NCBI RefSeq assembly: GCF_001050035.1
Contig: NZ_CVTA01000064.1
Span: 1 to 64,000, forward strand
Direction of reading: 5' to 3'
DNA length: 64,000 nt
Origin: Mycolicibacterium komanii
GTDB lineage: Bacteria; Actinomycetota; Actinomycetes; Mycobacteriales; Mycobacteriaceae
Below, piece by piece: positions 36,125 to 44,317 of this stretch (positions are counted from its first letter, which is position 1; the number at the start of each line of letters is the position of its first letter). The notes under the pieces are model-generated. The model did no database searches, was not told the origin of the DNA, and saw nothing but the letters and a program-made list of their open reading frames with translations. Position numbers and translations under genes: made by a program.

Positions 36125-36858
36125 TGCAACGGTGAAGGTGGTAGGGCCTGCAAAATGGAGTCCTCCCAACCGTCGCGAAGCGCCGGCGCGACGCTCATCC
36201 ACGTGACGATCTCGGCGGGCGGGCTGTCCGTCCACGACGGGTAGTGGTTGGCGAAACAGTCCCAGTCGTCGTCGAGCGCCCAGTAGTGGATGACCTCGTT
36301 GAAGCGGAACGTCGTGATGAACGAACCGAGCCAACGCTTTCCGGTGCGCTCGGACCATGGCACATAGAGCCGTTCCAGTTCGCGGATGTAATCGTCCTGG
36401 CGGCCGGGTTTGGTCTGCATGATCTCCTGAATCACCAGGCCCGCACCGAAGTCGGCCTCCTGCAGCTGCGCGAGCGTTCGATTGTATTTACCCGCGTACA
36501 TGATGCGACCCTCTCCCGAGGCGCCGATCTCGGCCAGAAAGGTCGACCACTTCGCCGCCGCTTCCTCATGGGTGCCGCCCCTGGCCTGCGCCTTGCCGAT
36601 ACGCGCATAGTCGGCGAACTTGTCGATCTCCCAGATGATCGTGACCTGCGGCCAGTGACCGTTGTACGGCGTCGTCTCCCAGATCGCGAACAGCCGCGCA
36701 CCGAGGTCGGTCATCATCGGCTGATAGACGTCGCCGAACACCTCCGTGAATTGCTCTTCGCGCGAGCGCTCATCGCCCGTAAACCGGTCGGAACGCCCCG
36801 AACACAGTGCGATCGTCTCGTGGAGATAGAGCAGTGTGTGACCGTAGTACTTCTTCAT
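36121..36858 (-). CDS. NIPSNAP-like dimeric alpha/beta-barrel protein
   Basis: The 245-residue protein appears to contain two ferredoxin-like alpha/beta barrel modules. One, about 10-110, includes WPQVTIIWEIDKFADYARIG; the other, about 130-235, includes EIMQTKPGRQDDYIRELERLY. NIPSNAP/EthD-type proteins are often found beside P450s and oxygenases but have no settled activity. It is first in the seven-gene operon that runs to 30042, and dyad box C lies 36-62 bp upstream. The start is ATG 36858; upstream in-frame GTGs have weaker support. Confidence 0.75.
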   Translation of the reverse strand: MKKYYGHTLLYLHETIALCSGRSDRFTGDERSREEQFTEVFGDVYQPMMTDLGARLFAIWETTPYNGHWPQVTIIWEIDKFADYARIGKAQARGGTHEEAAAKWSTFLAEIGASGEGRIMYAGKYNRTLAQLQEADFGAGLVIQEIMQTKPGRQDDYIRELERLYVPWSERTGKRWLGSFITTFRFNEVIHYWALDDDWDCFANHYPSWTDSPPAEIVTWMSVAPALRDGWEDSILQALPPSPLQ

Positions 36859-36893
36859 CACCTGCACCCATTTGACAGTGACACCCTGCGAGC

Positions 36894-36920
36894 GTGACAC
36901 TTGTCGCGTGTTTTGTAAAG
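36894..36920. promoter_or_regulatory. Shared dyad box C (GTGACAC-N13-TGTAAAG)
   Basis: GTGACAC at 36894-36900, 13-bp spacer, TGTAAAG at 36914-36920. An extra GTGACAC half-site lies at 36878-36884. The site is between the divergent seven-gene P450/BVMO operon and the SMP-30 gene at 36931. Confidence 0.75.
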
Positions 36921-36930
36921 GTGTGCCGGG

Positions 36931-37749
36931 ATGTCCCTGACACCGCTGGCGAAGGGCTTCTGCTTCGGCGAAGGGCCGCGCTGGTTCGAGGGTCTGCTGT
37001 GGTTCTCCGACATGCTCGGCGAAGCCGTGCACACCGTCGACCTCAACGGTGACCTGACCACGCTGCCATTGCCCGGCCACGCACCCGCCGGCCTCGGTTT
37101 CCGCCCCGACGGGTCGTTGTTGATCTCCTCCACCGAGTCGCGTCAGATCCTGCTCTACGACGGCGAGCACACCACCACGATCGCCGATCTGTCCGCGACG
37201 GTCCCGGCCGCCCTCGGGGACATGGTCGTCGACGACGACGGCCGTGCCTACGTCGGCTCCCAGGCCCGCGAGGGTGGAGTGATCGTGCGGCTCGATCCCG
37301 ACGGGAGCTCCACTGTCGTCGCCGACGACCTCGACTTCCCCAACGGCATGGTCATCACGCCCGACCGCGCGACGCTGATCGTCGCGGAGTCGACCGGACG
37401 ACGCCTGACCGCGTACTCCATCGCAGGCGACGGGGCGCTGTCGGATCGGCGGACCTTCGCGGACAACCTGGACGGTCCGCCGGACGGCATCTGCCTCGAC
37501 GCCGAGGGCGGAGTGTGGGCCGCGATGACGCTTGCCCATCAGTTCGAGCGAATCACCGAGGGCGGCATCGTCACCGACCGCATCAACATCGGCGATCGCA
37601 CCGCAATCGCCTGCGCGCTGGGCGGTCCCGAGCGGCGCACGCTGTTCGTGTTATCCAGCACCGACGCCTACCCGCAGCGGCTCAAGGGCACCAAGCGCTC
37701 GCGCGTCGATGCGATCACCGTCGACATACCGGGAGCCGGGATACCGTGA
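36931..37749 (+). CDS. SMP-30/gluconolactonase family lactonase
   Basis: The 272-residue six-bladed beta-propeller has the metal-site residues of the family: EGPRW at 14-18, ALGDMVVDDDGRAYVGS, DDLDFPNGMVITPD and DGPPDGICLDAEGGVW. Such enzymes hydrolyse lactones with a divalent metal. The ATG lies 10 bp after box C. The gene stop overlaps the thioesterase start (GTGA). Opening of a lactone made by the divergent BVMO operon is a reasonable inference. Confidence 0.87.
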   Translation: MSLTPLAKGFCFGEGPRWFEGLLWFSDMLGEAVHTVDLNGDLTTLPLPGHAPAGLGFRPDGSLLISSTESRQILLYDGEHTTTIADLSATVPAALGDMVVDDDGRAYVGSQAREGGVIVRLDPDGSSTVVADDLDFPNGMVITPDRATLIVAESTGRRLTAYSIAGDGALSDRRTFADNLDGPPDGICLDAEGGVWAAMTLAHQFERITEGGIVTDRINIGDRTAIACALGGPERRTLFVLSSTDAYPQRLKGTKRSRVDAITVDIPGAGIP

Positions 37750-38561
37750 GTGACTCCTACTACGAGCTCATCGATGACGCCGATCCGCTCGGCGAGCGAT
37801 TCCGCGCGACCGACCTGGTCCGCAGCACCTGGTCGGCCGCGATCCAGCACGGTGCCCCGGTATCGGCCATCCTGGTACGGGCGCTCGAGCATTGCGAAGC
37901 CCGCGACGACACCCGCCTGAGCCGCGTCCTGATCGACCTGCTCGGCGGTGTGCCCGCCGAGGGCGACCTGTGGGTGCGGTCGCGAATCGAACGCTCGGGC
38001 AAGCAGATCGAACTCGTCACCTCCGAGCTGCTGGCCCAGCGTCCCGACGGCGACCCGCGGCCCGTCGCACGCGCCAGCGGATGGCGATTGAAGACCGTCG
38101 ACACCGGCACCGTACAACACGCGCCGGCACCGCCCCTGCGTCCGCTGTCCGAGGCGAAAAGCCGTGACATGAAGAAAGACTGGGACCGCAACTACGTGCA
38201 CAGCCTCGACTGGCGGTGGCTGACCGAACCGTTGAGCGAGGGTCCCGGCGAGTCGTGGATCCGCCCCGAGGTCGATCTGGTCAAGGGCGAGACCATGACG
38301 CCGCTTCAGCGGTTGTTCGCGGTGGCCGACGACGCGAACGGCATCGGCACCAAACTCGACATCCGCCGCTGGACGTTCATGAACACCGACCTCGTCGTGC
38401 ATGTGCACCGGGTCCCGGCGGGCGAGTGGATCGGCATCCGCGCGGAGACCAGCTACGGGCCCGACGGTATCGGGACGACGCTCGGCACACTGTTCGACGA
38501 GTCCGGCGCGGTTGGCGCGATCCAGCAGTCGGTGCTCGTGCGGCCGATGCCGGGGCGCTGA
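37746..38561 (+). CDS. Acyl-CoA thioesterase-like (tandem hotdog) protein
   Basis: The 271-residue protein has the TesB/4HBT_3-like arrangement of two hotdog halves: FRATDLVRSTWSAAIQHGAPV at the start of the first and a second half ending WIGIRAETSYGPDGIGTTLG with the Asp/Gly turn. It should hydrolyse or bind acyl-CoA. The GTG start at 37746 overlaps the lactonase stop by 4 bp. It abuts, tail to tail, the protease gene at 38562. Confidence 0.8.
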   Translation: MSDSYYELIDDADPLGERFRATDLVRSTWSAAIQHGAPVSAILVRALEHCEARDDTRLSRVLIDLLGGVPAEGDLWVRSRIERSGKQIELVTSELLAQRPDGDPRPVARASGWRLKTVDTGTVQHAPAPPLRPLSEAKSRDMKKDWDRNYVHSLDWRWLTEPLSEGPGESWIRPEVDLVKGETMTPLQRLFAVADDANGIGTKLDIRRWTFMNTDLVVHVHRVPAGEWIGIRAETSYGPDGIGTTLGTLFDESGAVGAIQQSVLVRPMPGR

Positions 38562-39323
38562 TCAGGGCGTGCAGGCGCCGGTCGCGACCGGCGTGTGGGC
38601 CCGCACACCGTCCGTCACCAGTGTGGAGACCTGCTTGGCGGTCAGCACGAAACCGGTCTCGGGATCGTCGATGGCCGCGCCGAAGCTGATCCCGAGCACC
38701 CGGCCGTTCAGGTCGATGAGCGGTCCGCCCGAACCGCCGTGCCGGATCGGCCCTCTGATGACGTAGACCTCGCGATTGACCGTCGTCGTGCGGTAGATGT
38801 CCGGCACGAGAAGCTCCATCACCCGGCGGATGCGCGCCGGGGTGGCCACGAACGGCCCTCCGCCGGGATAGCCGAGCACCAGGACATCGGTGCCGGTGAC
38901 GGCGGGGTGCTGGTCCAAGGGCAGCGTGGGAGCCTGCAGCTCGGGCACGTCGAGCACGGCGACGTCCATCGCCGGGTCGTAAACCACCACGGTGGCAGGT
39001 ATTTCCCGATCACCGAGGAAGACGCTGACCGTGTCCGCGCCGGCGACCGCGTGCGCGGCGGACATCACCCTGTTCGGCGCGACGACGACGCCGCTGCCGT
39101 CCACCGTCCTCGCGCACTGAAGCGCCTCGGTGTGGATACGGACCACACTGCGCGCCGCCTGTGTGACGACCGCGGCGTCGGCCAGCGTTTCGTCGGGTGC
39201 CGCAACGGTGGTGATCGCGATCGGGGTGGGGTCCTGCGGGATGAGGTCGAACGATCCCCTGAGGGCACCGCAGCCGGTCACGCCGATCGCGACCAGGCAC
39301 ACCGCAAGCAACCTCGACCTCAT
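38562..39323 (-). CDS. Lipoprotein-anchored trypsin-like serine protease (MarP-like domain)
   Basis: The 253-residue exported protein has lipobox VTGC with Cys18. A chymotrypsin-fold domain of about 55-245 follows with His91 (SAAHAV), Asp120 (AMDVAVLD) and Ser198 (HGGSGG). The domain resembles the periplasmic part of the acid-resistance protease MarP, but the membrane helices are replaced by a lipid anchor. There is no PDZ domain, so it is not a standard HtrA. It lies in the catabolic block but has no visible dyad box of its own. Confidence 0.85.
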   Translation of the reverse strand: MRSRLLAVCLVAIGVTGCGALRGSFDLIPQDPTPIAITTVAAPDETLADAAVVTQAARSVVRIHTEALQCARTVDGSGVVVAPNRVMSAAHAVAGADTVSVFLGDREIPATVVVYDPAMDVAVLDVPELQAPTLPLDQHPAVTGTDVLVLGYPGGGPFVATPARIRRVMELLVPDIYRTTTVNREVYVIRGPIRHGGSGGPLIDLNGRVLGISFGAAIDDPETGFVLTAKQVSTLVTDGVRAHTPVATGACTP

Positions 39324-39374
39324 TGCGGAAACGATAACTCCGCGGAGCCGGATTGGCGGCCAAGCCGCTCGACG

Positions 39375-39566
39375 CTAGTCGATCAGGCGCAAGGCGGCGG
39401 CCGGGCACTGTGTCACGGCCTGCTGCATCCGCTCCCTGTCGGACTCGCGCCGCTCGGGCTCGTGGATATGCACGATGCCGTCGTCACGCACCTCGAACAC
39501 CTCCTCGGCGATCGACTCGCAGATGCCGTGCCCGGTGCATTTGTCCAGATCGACTTCGACGCGCAT
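39375..39566 (-). CDS. [3Fe-4S] ferredoxin, P450 partner
   Basis: The 63-residue ferredoxin has Cys10, Cys16 and Cys54 (CTGHGIC and QCP), the three-Cys pattern of 3Fe-4S ferredoxins that serve actinobacterial P450s. The ATG at 39566 is chosen: GGAG of the P450 stop region lies 6 bp upstream. An in-frame TTG two codons earlier is less likely. It follows the P450 by 9 bp and should carry electrons to it; no reductase gene is nearby. Confidence 0.9.
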   Translation of the reverse strand: MRVEVDLDKCTGHGICESIAEEVFEVRDDGIVHIHEPERRESDRERMQQAVTQCPAAALRLID

Positions 39567-39575
39567 GCCCAACTC

Positions 39576-40817
39576 CTAGCGAACGACGGCGGGTAGCCGT
39601 TTGACGCCGTGCACGAAACTGCTGTAGAGCAGGTCGGGTTCGCCGAACTCGATCGTCGTCAATCGGGTCAGCAACTCTCCGAACAGGTTTCGCAGCTCGG
39701 TCTTGGCCAGCTGGCTGCCCAGGCAGAAGTGCGGACCGCCGCCGCCGAACCCGAGATGCGGGTTGGGTGAGCGCGACAGGTCGAACGCGCCGGCGTCGGG
39801 GAACACGGACTCGTCCCGGTTCGCCGAGCAGTAGAACAGCGCCACCTTGTCCCCGGCCTCGACCGGATGGCCGTTGATCTCGGTGTCCTCGGTGACGAAG
39901 CGCGCGAACTGCAGCACCGGTGAGGCCCAGCGGACGAATTCCTCGACGGCCAAGCCGATCCGGCCGTCGAAGTCCTCCATCAACCAATCGCGTTGGGCCG
40001 GGTTGTCGACCAGCGCCATCATCGCGTGCGTCGTCGCCTGCTTGGTGGTGTCGTTGCCGGCCGAGGCCAACAGGATCAGAAAGGCGCCGATCTCCTCGTC
40101 CGTCAATCGGTGACCGTCGACCTCGGCGTTGACGATGCTGGTCATCAGGTCGTCGCCGGGGTGGGTGCGCCGGAACTTGGCCAACTCGACGCCCGTGTTC
40201 GACAACAGCGCGATCTGCGCGACGGGGTCCGCGACGCGTTCGTCCTCGGTGGCGTACTCGTCGTCGCTCATGCCGAACAGCTTCTCCGCGGCGTACGCGA
40301 CGGCGGGTTGGTCGGCGCTGGGCACGCCGAGCATGTCCATGATCGTCAGCATCGGCAGCTGGGCCGAACAGGCTGACACGAAATCGACTTCGCCTGCGCC
40401 GACGAGATTTTCGACGATGGTGACGGCGTTCTTGTGGATCTGCTCTTCGATCAGCCGCACGTTGCGTGGGGTGAACGCCGAACTGATCAACCGGCGGTAC
40501 ACGGTGTGCTGCGGCGGGTCCATGGTCAAGAAGAACGAGGCGAAGCGCTGGATCTCGGCGGGCATCGGGTTCAGCGCGACGCCCTGCGCCGAGGTGAACA
40601 GCTCGGGATGTTGGCTGACGTACGCGATGTCCGCGCGCCGAGTCAACGCCCAGAATCCCGGCTCCTCCAGCTCGAACATGGAGGGCAGCGGTGGATGCCA
40701 GGTCAGCCCGTCCGCGGCGCGCAACCGCGCGAACGTCTCGTCGCGCACGGCGAACGGCCGGCTCCAGAACTCCTCGGACGTGATGTCGACAGCGCTGTAT
40801 TCGCGGGCTGATGTCAC
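39576..40817 (-). CDS. Cytochrome P450 with adjacent ferredoxin
   Basis: The 413-residue P450 has the I-helix SAGNDTTKQ, ExxR in EEFVRWASP and the haem loop GFGGGGPHFCLGSQLAK with Cys near 365. It is most like mycobacterial P450s of the CYP142/188/189 neighbourhood, which act on sterol-like or terpenoid compounds; this assignment is loose. The GTG at 40817 lies 10 bp from box D. An earlier TTG falls inside the box and is rejected. It is divergent from the first TetR gene. Confidence 0.92.
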   Translation of the reverse strand: MTSAREYSAVDITSEEFWSRPFAVRDETFARLRAADGLTWHPPLPSMFELEEPGFWALTRRADIAYVSQHPELFTSAQGVALNPMPAEIQRFASFFLTMDPPQHTVYRRLISSAFTPRNVRLIEEQIHKNAVTIVENLVGAGEVDFVSACSAQLPMLTIMDMLGVPSADQPAVAYAAEKLFGMSDDEYATEDERVADPVAQIALLSNTGVELAKFRRTHPGDDLMTSIVNAEVDGHRLTDEEIGAFLILLASAGNDTTKQATTHAMMALVDNPAQRDWLMEDFDGRIGLAVEEFVRWASPVLQFARFVTEDTEINGHPVEAGDKVALFYCSANRDESVFPDAGAFDLSRSPNPHLGFGGGGPHFCLGSQLAKTELRNLFGELLTRLTTIEFGEPDLLYSSFVHGVKRLPAVVR

Positions 40818-40826
40818 CGATTCAGC

Positions 40827-40853
40827 GTGACACTTCGTCAAATGTTTGTAAAG
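40827..40853. promoter_or_regulatory. Shared dyad box D (GTGACAC-N13-TGTAAAG)
   Basis: GTGACAC at 40827-40833, 13-bp spacer, TGTAAAG at 40847-40853. It fills the space between the P450 start (40817) and the TetR start (40862), so a TetR autoregulatory operator is the simplest reading. Confidence 0.78.
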
Positions 40854-40861
40854 CTAGTGCG

Positions 40862-41392
40862 GTGCCGGTAGCCGATGCAGATTCTTCGACGCGCGAACGC
40901 ATTCTCGCCGCGACCGCGGAGGTGCTCGGCCGTCACGGTATGACCAAGCTCAGCCTGTCCGAGGTGGCGCTGGAGGCGCAGGTTTCGCGGCCCACGCTTT
41001 ATCGCTGGTTCGCCTCGAAGCGCGACCTGCTCGACGCGTTCGTGGTGTGGGAGCGCCAGTACTACGAACGCGCCGTCGCCGAGGCCACCGCGGACGTGCC
41101 GCCGGGCGAACGCCTCGACGCGGCGCTGCGGGTGATCGTCGACTATCAGCAGTCCTATCCGGGACTGCGCATGATCGACATCGAACCCGAACACGTGATC
41201 AAGCGGCTCGCCCGCGTGATCCCGTTGATGCGACAACGGCTGGAACGGCTGGCGACCGGACCCGATCCCGGCCTGGCCGTGGCGACGGCGGTGCGGGTCG
41301 CGGTGTCGCACTATCTGGTGCGCAGCGACGACGACGCCGACTTCCTCGCGCAGTTGCGCCACGCCGCGCGGGTCAAGCCTCACGCGACCTGA
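40862..41392 (+). CDS. TetR-family regulator, paralogue 1
   Basis: The 176-residue TetR has an N-terminal helix-turn-helix of about 15-60 with SLSEVALEAQVSRPTLYRWF. It is paralogous to the regulator at 43715: the HTH blocks differ at only a few positions and the C-termini also match (IRVAISHY/VRVAVSHYLVRSDDD). The GTG start lies 8 bp after box D, so the mRNA may be leaderless. It likely represses its own gene and the divergent P450 and answers to a pathway ligand. It ends in a 20-bp convergent overlap with the CoA-transferase gene. Confidence 0.92.
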   Translation: MPVADADSSTRERILAATAEVLGRHGMTKLSLSEVALEAQVSRPTLYRWFASKRDLLDAFVVWERQYYERAVAEATADVPPGERLDAALRVIVDYQQSYPGLRMIDIEPEHVIKRLARVIPLMRQRLERLATGPDPGLAVATAVRVAVSHYLVRSDDDADFLAQLRHAARVKPHAT

Positions 41393-42539
41393 GTTCGGCC
41401 AGGATCTCGTCGGTGTGCTGGCCCAATTTCGGTGCGGCCGAACGGGGCTCCCACGGTGTGCCTGCGAAGTCGGCCGGCGAGGCGACCATCGGCGCCGCGC
41501 CGTCTCCGTCGGGCACGTAGACGATTCCGCCTGCGGCGTGGAACTGCTCGTCGGACACGACGTCCTCCAGCGAGTTGATCGGCGACCAGAACAGCTCCGG
41601 CTCTTCCGCGAAGGTCGCCGCCCATTCCGCGAGGGGTTTCGAGGCGAAGATCTCGTCGAGTTCGGCGATGAGTTCGACCGCGTTGACCGCTCGCGCCCGC
41701 GCGGTGTCGAAGCGCGGATCGGTCAACCACTCGGGGCGCCCGACGGCGCGGCACAGCGGCGGCCAGTGCCGCCCGGCCTCCAGCCCCACGATCCAGAAGC
41801 GGCGCCCGTCGGCGGCGGCGTAGTTGTTCATGCAGGGGTTGCCCATCGTCTCGCGTTGACCGATCGCGATCGAATTGCCGGTCAGCAGAAAGGTGTTGAG
41901 GTCGAAGCTCACCGTGTAGGCGCCCTGGCGGTACAGCGACGTGCTGACCAGCTGGCCCTCCCCCGTGCGGCCCCTGGCGACCAACGCCGCGCAGACCGCG
42001 GCGGCCAGGGTCATGCCTGCGGCGTGGTCACCCATTCCGCCGCGCTGGAACGGCGGGGTGTGGCCGGGTCGGGTCAGCAGGTGCGCCAGGCCCGCCCGCG
42101 CCCAGAACGCGGCGACGTCGTAGGCCGCGCGGTCGGCGTCCGGACCCCTCTCGCCGTAGCCGGTGATCAACCCGTAGACCAGCCGCGGGTTGTGCGCGGC
42201 GACCGCCGCGAAGTCGAGCCCCATGCGCGTCAGCGCGCCCGGCCGCACGTTGGTGAGGAAAACGTCTGCGTCGTCGAGCAATTCGCGGGACGTGGCGCGG
42301 CCGTCGGCCGTGGTCAGGTCGAGCACGATGCTGCGTTTGCCGCGGTTGTCCATCTCGAACGGCGGGCTCACGTCGCCGTCGACGCCGAGCATCTTGCCGA
42401 ACAACCGCGCCGGATCGCCGGTCGGTGGTTCGATCTTGACGACGTCGGCGCCCCAATCGGCGAGGATCCCTCCGGCCGCCGGTCCAGCCACCCAGACGCC
42501 GAGCTCGACCACACGCACACCCTCGAGCGGACCCGCCAT
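41373..42539 (-). CDS. CaiB/BaiF family III CoA-transferase
   Basis: The 388-residue transferase begins with PLEGVRVVELGVWVAGPAAG and has the catalytic Asp in GGMGDHAAGM. The family moves CoA between carboxylic acids, activating an acid without ATP. AGAAGG lies 6 bp before the ATG at 42539, and box E begins 11 bp beyond. It likely activates the acid produced by the aldehyde dehydrogenase so that the acyl-CoA dehydrogenase can act. It is divergent from the APH-fold gene. Confidence 0.9.
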   Translation of the reverse strand: MAGPLEGVRVVELGVWVAGPAAGGILADWGADVVKIEPPTGDPARLFGKMLGVDGDVSPPFEMDNRGKRSIVLDLTTADGRATSRELLDDADVFLTNVRPGALTRMGLDFAAVAAHNPRLVYGLITGYGERGPDADRAAYDVAAFWARAGLAHLLTRPGHTPPFQRGGMGDHAAGMTLAAAVCAALVARGRTGEGQLVSTSLYRQGAYTVSFDLNTFLLTGNSIAIGQRETMGNPCMNNYAAADGRRFWIVGLEAGRHWPPLCRAVGRPEWLTDPRFDTARARAVNAVELIAELDEIFASKPLAEWAATFAEEPELFWSPINSLEDVVSDEQFHAAGGIVYVPDGDGAAPMVASPADFAGTPWEPRSAAPKLGQHTDEILAELRSREA

Positions 42540-42549
42540 CGACACCTTC

Positions 42550-42575
42550 TTTACATTTATCCGCGGATTTGTAAA
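42550..42575. promoter_or_regulatory. Shared dyad box E, perfectly palindromic half-sites (TTTACA-N14-TGTAAA)
   Basis: TTTACA (42550-42555), a 14-bp spacer containing the inner palindrome ATCCGCGGAT, then TGTAAA (42570-42575). The spacing between half-sites equals that of boxes A-D and F. It lies between the divergent CoA-transferase and APH-fold genes. Its symmetry shows that the family of sites is a true dyad. Confidence 0.78.
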
Positions 42576-42580
42576 CTGGC

Positions 42581-43693
42581 GTGGTGAAGCACGCTGCGCC
42601 GGTGGTCGGCCTGGCCGCACATCTGGGCCGCGGGGTACAACGTATCGCCACCGACGCCGCAATCGGTCGTCTCCGGTCACTTCCGCGGTCCGTGTCCGAA
42701 CTGGATGCGACGGCTCTGTCGCGGATCATCGGCCGTCGGGTGACTGCGGCCTCGGTGCTCAGCGGCGACGCCGGCACCTCGTCGCGCGCCCGCCTCGCCC
42801 TCACCGGCGACGACGTCCCGCCGACCATATTCGTCAAGCTGGCCGCCGAGACCGTCGCTACCCGGCTGATGGGCGAGATGGGCCGGTTGGGCGCCACCGA
42901 AACCCGCTTCTACGGCGAACTCTCGCCGCAGCTGTCCGGGCTGCCGGCCTGCCACGGCTCAGAGTTCGATTCGGTGACCGGTCGCTACGTGCTGGTACTG
43001 GAGGATCTGCCCGCCGACGAGTGCGAGTTCCCCGACACCCTGCACCCGATCAGTGCGGACCGGGCCGCGAAGATCGTCGAACTGTTGGCAAAACTGCACG
43101 CGACCTTCTGGAACCGGGTGCCCGACTGGCTCTACACCGCGTCGGGTGACACCGCATCGCTGCTCACCGGCCCGCTGCTCAAGACGTCGGCGCGCCGCAT
43201 CGCCGAGCGCACCGCCATCGACGTCGACGTCGACGCCGGACGCTTCATCGACGAGAACTACCGCGCCGTTGCCCGGATCATCGACGAGCCGCCGCACACC
43301 GTCATGCACGGCGACGCTCATCCGGGCAACGTCTACTTCCGTAACGGGGAGGCCGGGCTGCTGGACTGGCAAGCCGTCCGCCGCGGGCACCCCAACCGCG
43401 AGCTGGCATACACGCTGGTCACCAGCATGACGCCGGCGGACCGCCAGGCGCACCAAGGTGAGCTGCTCGACGTCTACCGCCGCGCGTTGGCCGCGTGCGG
43501 CGGACCCGAACTCGACCGCGGCGAGCTCTGGGACCGGTACCGCCAAGGCGCCCTCTACGCCTATGTCGCCGCGCTGATCACCGCAGGCATGGGCGGTATG
43601 CAGGACGAGGGCATCGCGCTCGAGGGCCTGCGCCGGGCGGTCGCGGCGCTAGAAGATCTCGACACTGTCGCCGTACTACAGAAGTCCTTGTGA
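42581..43693 (+). CDS. APH/ecdysteroid-kinase-fold phosphotransferase
   Basis: The 370-residue protein kinase-like-fold enzyme has the catalytic loop MHGDAHPGNVYF near 240 and the metal Asp in GLLDWQAV. The ATP-binding lobe has TIFVKLAAE. Relatives in mycobacterial lipid and sterol clusters are annotated as aminoglycoside phosphotransferases but more probably phosphorylate a small hydroxylated metabolite. GTG 42581 or 42584 is the start, 5-8 bp after box E. It precedes the second TetR by 21 bp. Confidence 0.85.
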   Translation: MVKHAAPVVGLAAHLGRGVQRIATDAAIGRLRSLPRSVSELDATALSRIIGRRVTAASVLSGDAGTSSRARLALTGDDVPPTIFVKLAAETVATRLMGEMGRLGATETRFYGELSPQLSGLPACHGSEFDSVTGRYVLVLEDLPADECEFPDTLHPISADRAAKIVELLAKLHATFWNRVPDWLYTASGDTASLLTGPLLKTSARRIAERTAIDVDVDAGRFIDENYRAVARIIDEPPHTVMHGDAHPGNVYFRNGEAGLLDWQAVRRGHPNRELAYTLVTSMTPADRQAHQGELLDVYRRALAACGGPELDRGELWDRYRQGALYAYVAALITAGMGGMQDEGIALEGLRRAVAALEDLDTVAVLQKSL

Positions 43694-43714
43694 AGAACGA
43701 TCTACGCTTGCCCC

Positions 43715-44260
43715 GTGAACGAACCGCTGCGCGACGCACTCGGACCCGAGGACACCTCGACGCGGCACCGGATCCTCGTCGCGACCTCGGAGGTGCTCGC
43801 CCGAAGCGGCCAGACCAAGCTCAGCCTGTCTGAAGTTGCGCTGCAGGCCGGGGTGTCCCGGCCGACGCTCTACCGCTGGTTCGCCTCCAAGGGTGAACTG
43901 CTCGACGCGTTCGGCGTCTACGAGCGGGACCTGTTCGACAACGGCATCAGCCGGGCCACGGCCGGCCGGCGGGGCGCGGAGAAGCTGGACGCCGCGCTGC
44001 GGTTCATCGTCGAGTACCAGCACTCGTACTCCGGTGTGCGGCTGGTCGACATCGAGCCCGAGGTCGTCATTCCGCAGCTGACGAAGATCATCCCCGTCAT
44101 GCGGGCGCGCCTGCAGAAGCTGCTGAACGGCCCGAACGCAGCGGTCAAGGCGGCCACCGCAATTCGCGTCGCCATCTCGCACTACATCGTGCGCAGCGAC
44201 GACGACGACCAGTTTCTCGCGCAGTTGCGGCACGCCACCGGCATCAAGCCACAGGGCTAG
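43715..44260 (+). CDS. TetR-family regulator, paralogue 2
   Basis: The 181-residue TetR has its HTH at about 15-62 with SLSEVALQAGVSRPTLYRWF, nearly the same recognition helix as the regulator at 40862. The C-terminal ligand domain ends IRVAISHYIVRSDDD, also shared. Two such paralogues probably read the same dyad boxes and differ in ligand or dimer partner. The GTG start at 43715 follows the APH-fold gene by 21 bp; box F lies just after its stop. Confidence 0.92.
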   Translation: MNEPLRDALGPEDTSTRHRILVATSEVLARSGQTKLSLSEVALQAGVSRPTLYRWFASKGELLDAFGVYERDLFDNGISRATAGRRGAEKLDAALRFIVEYQHSYSGVRLVDIEPEVVIPQLTKIIPVMRARLQKLLNGPNAAVKAATAIRVAISHYIVRSDDDDQFLAQLRHATGIKPQG

Positions 44261-44282
44261 ATCAATCGGCTCCGCCGAAGGG

Positions 44283-44309
44283 CTGACACTTGCGCAAAAA
44301 TTTGTAAAG
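44283..44309. promoter_or_regulatory. Shared dyad box F (CTGACAC-N13-TGTAAAG)
   Basis: CTGACAC at 44283-44289, 13-bp spacer, TGTAAAG at 44303-44309. It lies between TetR paralogue 2 and the aldehyde dehydrogenase gene, whose ATG is 8 bp downstream. Confidence 0.75.
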
Positions 44310-44317
44310 CTGTCCGC

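Noticed and set aside
40841..40841. TTG start for the second P450
   Set aside because: The codon is within dyad box D. GTG 40817 leaves the box upstream and gives a standard N-terminus.
29421..42575. KstR/KstR2 operators controlling the catabolic cluster
   Set aside because: The boxes lack the AAC-NN-GTT and CAAG-NN-CTTG cores of those sites, and their half-site spacing is larger.
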